Source: Cryptosporidium bovis
Taxonomy: Eukaryota; Apicomplexa; Conoidasida; Eucoccidiorida; Cryptosporidiidae
DNA: 64,000 bases
Direction of reading: 5' to 3'
Assembly: GCA_009768925.2 (NCBI GenBank)
Contig: VHIT02000027.1
Coordinates: forward strand, 248,001-312,000
Shown: positions 59,296-64,000 of the stretch, piece by piece
Numbering within the stretch: position 1 is the first letter of the stretch
Layout: each line of letters begins with the position of its first letter
Program-made: the position numbers and the translations under genes
The notes under the pieces: generated by a model
What the model was told of the DNA's origin: nothing
Database searches by the model: none
What the model saw: only the letters and a program-made list of their open reading frames with translations

Positions 59296-61839
59296 ATGTT
59301 AGATAATTCAAGTATTGAAGATAACGACAATGCAAATAGCGGATGTTCAAAGGAAAATAACGGTTGTATTTTGATTAGTTCGGATAAAATTAGCAATGAT
59401 AATAAAATTCACTGTGAAGATGATAATAATGAAATAAAAAGAGCACTTGAAAGATGTAGAATAAAAGTATCATCTGCGGGGGTATATGAGTCAGTTCCAT
59501 TAATAAGAGAAAATATAGATGCAAAGTTTGGAGAGGTGAATATACACAATATAGAGAAAAATACAGTATTTGAGGTACTTCCAAGAAGTGAATCAAATGC
59601 AGATGCAAAATATGATAAACATGTAGAAAGAGAAAAAAATGAGAAGGTAATTTATGAATCATTACCTATAGAAAGTTCAAATGCAGACTATAAATATAAT
59701 GAAAAGGTAGAGTTGATCCAAAATAAGGTGGTTTATGAAGCTTTACCAAATTTGAAAAGTATCGTTTACAATGAGGATGAAATAGTTTCTAATATTAATG
59801 TTAGTGAAATTGTAAGGGAAAAAGAATTAATTACAAGCACAGATAAAAATAATAATAATGATCTATATGATAGTTGTTTGTCAATAAATAATATGAATAT
59901 AAACAATGAGGACTCGGTTTTACCACCATCTGAGGCATCATTAACAATATTTGAAAATCTACCAAAAAAAATAAAGGATAGTGACGAAACTATACCAAAA
60001 AAAGATGAATATGAAAATAGTCAAACAATATTTGAGACTGCCACGTTATCCAAAACAAACAGCTATAATATATTGGATAATTTAATAACAGCAGGTGATG
60101 AATTACATACTAGTAATGAAATCAGTGAAATGAAAAGTTCTATAGGGAGTGTTGATATGGTATATTTAATTAATGAAGATAAAGGCAACAATAGCAATAA
60201 CGATAATAATGAACTCATCAGAGAACCGGTTGCAGATTATGGTTATAGAAAGAAGATAGAAACAAAAGAGCAAGAAAAATCAGTATATGAGTCAATTCCG
60301 ATAAAGGAATCAAACGCAGATGTTAGTTACAATAAAAAGTCAGAAAATATTAAGCAGGAAAAATCAACTTATGAATCAATACCTACTAAAGAGTCTGGTG
60401 CAGATGTTAGTTATGACACAAAATTAGTTCATATACAAGAAAAATCAGTATATGAATCGATACCTGCAAAAAAATCAACTGCAGATGTTAGTTACAATAA
60501 AAAGTCAGAAAATGTTAAGCAGGAAAAATCAACTTATGAATCAATACCAGTGAAGGAATCAACTGCGGATGTTAGTTACAATAGGAAAGTGCAGACAAAT
60601 AAACAAGAGAGATCAACTTACGAATCTATACCTAACAGAGAATCCAATGCAGATGTTAAATATGATTCAAAAATTATTCATATACAAGAAAAATCAGTAT
60701 ATGAGTCAGAACCAGTTAATGGGTCCTTTGCAGATGCAAGGCATGATTCGAAAGTGGGACTAAATACAGAAGAAAAATCAGTATTCGAATCAATACCAAA
60801 GAAAGAGTCAAATGCTGATACAAGATATAATTCAAAAATTATTCATATACAAGAAAAGTCAGTATATGAATCAGAACCTGTTAATGGGTCCTTTGCAGAT
60901 GTAAGGCATGATTCGAAAGTGGGATTAGATACGGAAGGAAAATCAGTATTTGAATCAATACCCAAAAAAGAGTCAAATGCAGATGTCAGTTATAATTCGA
61001 AAATTACCCATGTACAAGAAAAGTCAGTATATGAGTCAGAACCCGTTAATGGGTCCTTTGCAGATGCAAGACATGATTCAAAAATTATTCATACACAAGA
61101 AAAGTCAGTATATGAGTCAGAACCCGTTAATGGGTCCTTTGCAGATGTAAGGCATGATTCGAAAGTGGGACTAAATACAGAAGAAAAATCAGTATTCGAA
61201 TCAATACCAAAGAAAGAGTCAAATGCTGATACAAGATATAATTCAAAAATTATTCATATACAAGAAAAGTCAGTATATGAATCAGAACCTGCTAATGGGT
61301 CCTTTGCAGATGCAAGGCATGATTCGAAAGTGGGACTAAATACAGAAGAAAAATCAGTATTCGAATCAATACCAAAGAAAGGGTCAAATGCAGATGTCAG
61401 TTATAATTCGGAAATTACTCATATACAAGAGAAATCAGTGTATGAATCAGAACCAAACAAAGAATTAAATGTAGATGCAAGACATGACTCGAACATTATT
61501 ACTGTACAGGAAGAGTCAGTATATGAATCAAACCCGTCGTCCGGAATGGGAATAGATGCTAGATTCACTGATGAAATAAGAAACCAAGAAGAAAAAGCCG
61601 TTTTTGTCTCACTTCCGAGAGCAAGTGCAGTGACAGATGCTAGTTATTATTTGGATAATGAATGTAAACAAGAAAAAACGGTATTTGAGTCAATGCCGAG
61701 CGACAGTATAAAAATAGATGCAAGATCGTCAGATGCGATAGATCAAGATGGTGTGAGAGCAATGGGATTAAAGTTTGAAAGGACAATATATGAGTCGCAG
61801 CCAAGTGAGTCATATGCTGATGCAAAAAGCGGTGAATAA
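59296..61839 (+). CDS. 27/28-residue repeat protein, probable cytoskeletal
   Basis: 847 residues, no signal peptide or membrane helix. From about residue 60 the protein is built of at least twenty repeats with the core (V/T)(Y/F)ES(I/E/L)P(x5)(A/V)D(A/V)(x)(Y/H)(D/N)SK...Q/E. The first four and the last four copies are diverged; those between about 320 and 710 are near-identical. In this array two kinds alternate: a 28-residue form with ESEPVNGSFAD and a 27-residue form with ESIPKKESNAD. Spacer residues are mostly charged. This is reminiscent of apicomplexan pellicle, alveolin or microtubule-associated repeat proteins, but I do not recognise a named family; a faint likeness to the FExxP core of Xin actin-binding repeats is noted only. 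Likely filament or microtubule binding. Repeat copy number may vary between isolates. Confidence 0.8.
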   Translation: MLDNSSIEDNDNANSGCSKENNGCILISSDKISNDNKIHCEDDNNEIKRALERCRIKVSSAGVYESVPLIRENIDAKFGEVNIHNIEKNTVFEVLPRSESNADAKYDKHVEREKNEKVIYESLPIESSNADYKYNEKVELIQNKVVYEALPNLKSIVYNEDEIVSNINVSEIVREKELITSTDKNNNNDLYDSCLSINNMNINNEDSVLPPSEASLTIFENLPKKIKDSDETIPKKDEYENSQTIFETATLSKTNSYNILDNLITAGDELHTSNEISEMKSSIGSVDMVYLINEDKGNNSNNDNNELIREPVADYGYRKKIETKEQEKSVYESIPIKESNADVSYNKKSENIKQEKSTYESIPTKESGADVSYDTKLVHIQEKSVYESIPAKKSTADVSYNKKSENVKQEKSTYESIPVKESTADVSYNRKVQTNKQERSTYESIPNRESNADVKYDSKIIHIQEKSVYESEPVNGSFADARHDSKVGLNTEEKSVFESIPKKESNADTRYNSKIIHIQEKSVYESEPVNGSFADVRHDSKVGLDTEGKSVFESIPKKESNADVSYNSKITHVQEKSVYESEPVNGSFADARHDSKIIHTQEKSVYESEPVNGSFADVRHDSKVGLNTEEKSVFESIPKKESNADTRYNSKIIHIQEKSVYESEPANGSFADARHDSKVGLNTEEKSVFESIPKKGSNADVSYNSEITHIQEKSVYESEPNKELNVDARHDSNIITVQEESVYESNPSSGMGIDARFTDEIRNQEEKAVFVSLPRASAVTDASYYLDNECKQEKTVFESMPSDSIKIDARSSDAIDQDGVRAMGLKFERTIYESQPSESYADAKSGE
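60685..61440. repeat. tandem 165-nt higher-order repeat array
   Basis: Inside the repeat gene. Each 165-nt unit codes for one 28-residue plus one 27-residue repeat. The EPVNGSFAD module (nucleotides of the form GTTAATGGGTCCTTTGCAGAT) appears at about 60714, 60879, 61044, 61122 and 61287 (the last with GCTAAT); the 78-nt gap from 61044 to 61122 shows that one 27-residue partner is missing there. The near-identical DNA indicates recent duplication. Confidence 0.85.
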
Positions 61840-62026
61840 ATTTAGGTGGTAAAGATATTTCGCGCCTAATAGCATTGATTTTGACATGATTATATCTATT
61901 CGAAAATAGTGGTGACTAAATTGTCTAATAGTAAAAAGCTACATTGAAGCTCACTTAGATGTATATTTTACCACAATCTTTACTATTGTTTATCACAAAT
62001 TGTGCTAAATTGTCACTTCATTTTTT

Positions 62027-63994
62027 TTACTTATTGTTTATAGTATAAGAAATTTGACTAATAGTTTTCGGATCATGAATAATATCATTGCTGTTATCAC
62101 TGGTGTCAATTTGAATAACTTGTTTCATTGCTAAAGAAGCTTCATACTGAAGCCTGACTGGCTCTTTATTAATATGCAAGTACAAAAGATAAGAGGAAAT
62201 ATCGGAGTCGGCTTTTTGTTCAGTTTTGTCCCCACCTGGTTTTTGAATCTTGCTCACGGCGTGGACAGTTGTGTAATCAAGTTTACCTTGAGAATCAATG
62301 TTTGGCCAGACAACAGCAAACCCTTTTTTTGGTTTAATTCTAATTCCAGCGTAAGGAAAGTCGAGCTCACCACCATTTTCCACATCCGAAAGGAATACAG
62401 CGATTGTGTGTGTTCTAGTATCACCATCATGATGTTCTTTAATGTAGTCGTTGACTGAGTACTTATGTACCAAGATGGGTTCCATATGTTGCGTATTTGA
62501 ATCGACTAAAAGTCCAAGTCTGCCTTCTATTTCTTTTATTAAACTAGTTTCTTCCGGATTTATACAAGCCGTAGTTGATCTACAAAATTCATCATCCATG
62601 TCCTCTTCTGTTTTACACCCTTCGTTAGTATTACAGTTATTATCGTCCCCCTCACTGGGAGAATTAGGTTTTTCACTATTTCTCGAAATTGAGACTTTTG
62701 ATGCTTCTAAGCGATCTCTTATAAGTTCTATGATATTATCACACTCTTCAAATGTAAGTGCATTTGGAACCACAAATATCTCTGGGTTTACCTTGCTTGC
62801 CACTATCCTTTGTAATATACTCGGCTTCTTACTTTTTGAAAGTAAATCACCACCATTATAACTTGAGTCTATCGTAGCTTGAATACCGTGTTGTCTTAAT
62901 AACTGAGCTGCTGCTGATAACTGATTATTCACATAATTTTCTTGGTATTGTTTAATCATTGCATCCACATTAGACATATTGCCTGTAATTGATTGTTGCA
63001 TAAGGTTTGATGTTACGCTTTGCAATAACTTTGCGTTTGCATCTTCACCTGTAACACCAATTCCTCCTCCGAATCCAGGTATCCCTCCCAAAATTCCGGG
63101 TGCTGCTCCAATTCCACCCGAAATTTGTCCAAATCCTTGTGCAGTCCCAGGTACTTGCAACCCCGCTGTTACTCCTGTTGTCGGAACTAAATTGGGATTA
63201 CCCAAAAAGGCTGCTAATTGTGGCGTAAGTTGGCTCTGAGTTGCAGAGGGAACTGCTGTTCCAGGGATAGAATTGTTTTGGGCATCAATTAATCTGTCGT
63301 GCTGGCCTTCCGTATTATTTAAACCCCCTGTTAGACCACCCTCTCCCTTGGTAAGATCACTCGATATTTGCTTATCTTGATTTTGTTGCATTTGAGAAAG
63401 TGCTAGAGCTATCTTTTGCTTTTGCATCCAAGCTGCCAAGTTTAAATCTTGCCCTTGAATACCACACAAATTAGGCACCCCTGCTTGCATGTTTGGAAAT
63501 TGAATTGGCTGTAATGTCGGTTTTTGAACATTTAAACCTAGAGATGCTAGAATATTAGGATCTAGTGCTCCAACAGGAGGTACCAAAGCACTTCCAGAAT
63601 TTTTCATCATTGTATCTATGGTATTTGTTTCATTGATACCCGGTACTTGAGTTCCAAATACTGTAGTTCCCAATCCCGTAGTTCCAAGTCCATTAACGCC
63701 TAACCCATTATTTTGACCCTTCGTATCATTAAGTCTCATTTTTGCCATAAATTGTTGAATTTGTTCCAGATTCATTGCAGATAACGGAAATTGAGAAGTC
63801 GGCACTGATCCATTTGAATATGCAGTTTGATTTGAAGTCGGTTGTTGCATGTTATCTAGTGGCTGCTGAGTCAAATTAGTGTCAGAAATAGGAACCATGT
63901 TAATGTATGTATTTACTACCTTTGGTTCTGGGGGTGTTACTCCCTTAATAACGTTTTTGGTCTTGTCATTAATATTTGACGAATTTTCAGACAT
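62027..63994 (-). CDS. prolyl-4-hydroxylase-like 2OG-Fe(II) dioxygenase with long N-terminal tail
   Basis: 655 residues. The last 250 carry a double-stranded beta-helix dioxygenase: EIFVVPNALTFEECDNIIELI begins the domain, and VHKYSVNDYIKEHHDGDTRTHTIAVFLSDVENGGELDFP holds the HxD iron ligands (His521 and Asp523) and the family's GGExxFP. PKKGFAVVWPN and TTVHAVSKI follow, with the distal iron ligand His578. Role: hydroxylates a target, classically proline; in protists cytosolic relatives modify Skp1. The first 330 residues are Gln/Pro/Gly/Asn-rich with repeated GLG and PG patches and no signal peptide, unusual for this family. Ends with a short neutral tail. Complete: the ATG is at 63994 just inside the window. 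Convergent with the repeat protein. Confidence 0.85.
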   Translation of the reverse strand: MSENSSNINDKTKNVIKGVTPPEPKVVNTYINMVPISDTNLTQQPLDNMQQPTSNQTAYSNGSVPTSQFPLSAMNLEQIQQFMAKMRLNDTKGQNNGLGVNGLGTTGLGTTVFGTQVPGINETNTIDTMMKNSGSALVPPVGALDPNILASLGLNVQKPTLQPIQFPNMQAGVPNLCGIQGQDLNLAAWMQKQKIALALSQMQQNQDKQISSDLTKGEGGLTGGLNNTEGQHDRLIDAQNNSIPGTAVPSATQSQLTPQLAAFLGNPNLVPTTGVTAGLQVPGTAQGFGQISGGIGAAPGILGGIPGFGGGIGVTGEDANAKLLQSVTSNLMQQSITGNMSNVDAMIKQYQENYVNNQLSAAAQLLRQHGIQATIDSSYNGGDLLSKSKKPSILQRIVASKVNPEIFVVPNALTFEECDNIIELIRDRLEASKVSISRNSEKPNSPSEGDDNNCNTNEGCKTEEDMDDEFCRSTTACINPEETSLIKEIEGRLGLLVDSNTQHMEPILVHKYSVNDYIKEHHDGDTRTHTIAVFLSDVENGGELDFPYAGIRIKPKKGFAVVWPNIDSQGKLDYTTVHAVSKIQKPGGDKTEQKADSDISSYLLYLHINKEPVRLQYEASLAMKQVIQIDTSDNSNDIIHDPKTISQISYTINNK

Positions 63995-64000
63995 TTTTTC

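Noticed and set aside
60685-61440. Regular spaced repeats that might suggest a CRISPR array
   Set aside because: The repeats are 165-nt coding units in frame, without constant-length unique spacers; the organism is a eukaryote.
59296-61839. Xin-type actin-binding repeats
   Set aside because: Only the F/Y-E-x-x-P core is shared; spacing and the Trp/Leu positions of Xin are absent.

Overview
The window looks like nuclear chromosomal DNA of an apicomplexan, most probably a Cryptosporidium species. The DNA is strongly AT-rich and the genes are close together and mostly intron-free. Where introns occur they are short (72-300 nt), GT-AG, and usually near the 5' end. Proteins carry Asn-rich low-complexity tracts. 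Intergenic regions contain E2F-like (GGCGC / GGCGGGAA), TGCATGCA (ApiAP2-like) and GGGGA motifs of the kind described for Cryptosporidium. The species cannot be fixed from sequence alone.

Layout. 1-15 kb: the 3' part of an unknown gene, a secreted pseudokinase with an ShK-like cysteine module, a BolA protein, the CK2 regulatory subunit, a MINDY-3-like deubiquitinase, the splicing helicase Prp28, and a three-exon secreted Cys-rich protein. 15-25 kb: an EF-hand-like unknown, Ctf8 (two exons), a Siva-like zinc protein, a copper P-type ATPase (three exons, one intron stop-free and a multiple of three), MBF1 and a two-exon EF-hand protein. 25-37 kb: cytosolic HSP90, a 1.2-kb region unusually large for a convergent gene pair, a degenerate AAA protein, RPL19 (first exon is a single ATG codon), a WD40 protein and an adaptor sigma subunit. 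37-50 kb: DNA ligase I, a predicted acylated rhodanese/pseudo-phosphatase/PUB protein, isoleucyl-tRNA synthetase, Cbf5/dyskerin and Nuf2. 50-64 kb: an HNH-like zinc-loop protein, Snu114, RPL30, a 27/28-residue repeat protein and a prolyl-4-hydroxylase-like oxygenase.

There is no operon, phage, transposon, CRISPR, rRNA or recognisable tRNA. Most genes are housekeeping: splicing (Prp28 and Snu114 both act at the U5 snRNP), translation (IleRS, RPL19, RPL30, Cbf5), chromosome maintenance (ligase I, Ctf8, Nuf2), chaperoning and kinase signalling. The least ordinary items are the pseudoenzyme proteins (pseudokinase-ShK, pseudo-AAA, pseudo-DSP-PUB), the repeat protein, the HNH-like protein, the in-frame stop-free intron, the degenerate G4 box in Snu114, and several GC-rich structured islands and recurrent motifs between genes. 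All splice junctions are inferred by eye from GT-AG signals, frame continuity and family alignment; none has transcript support here.
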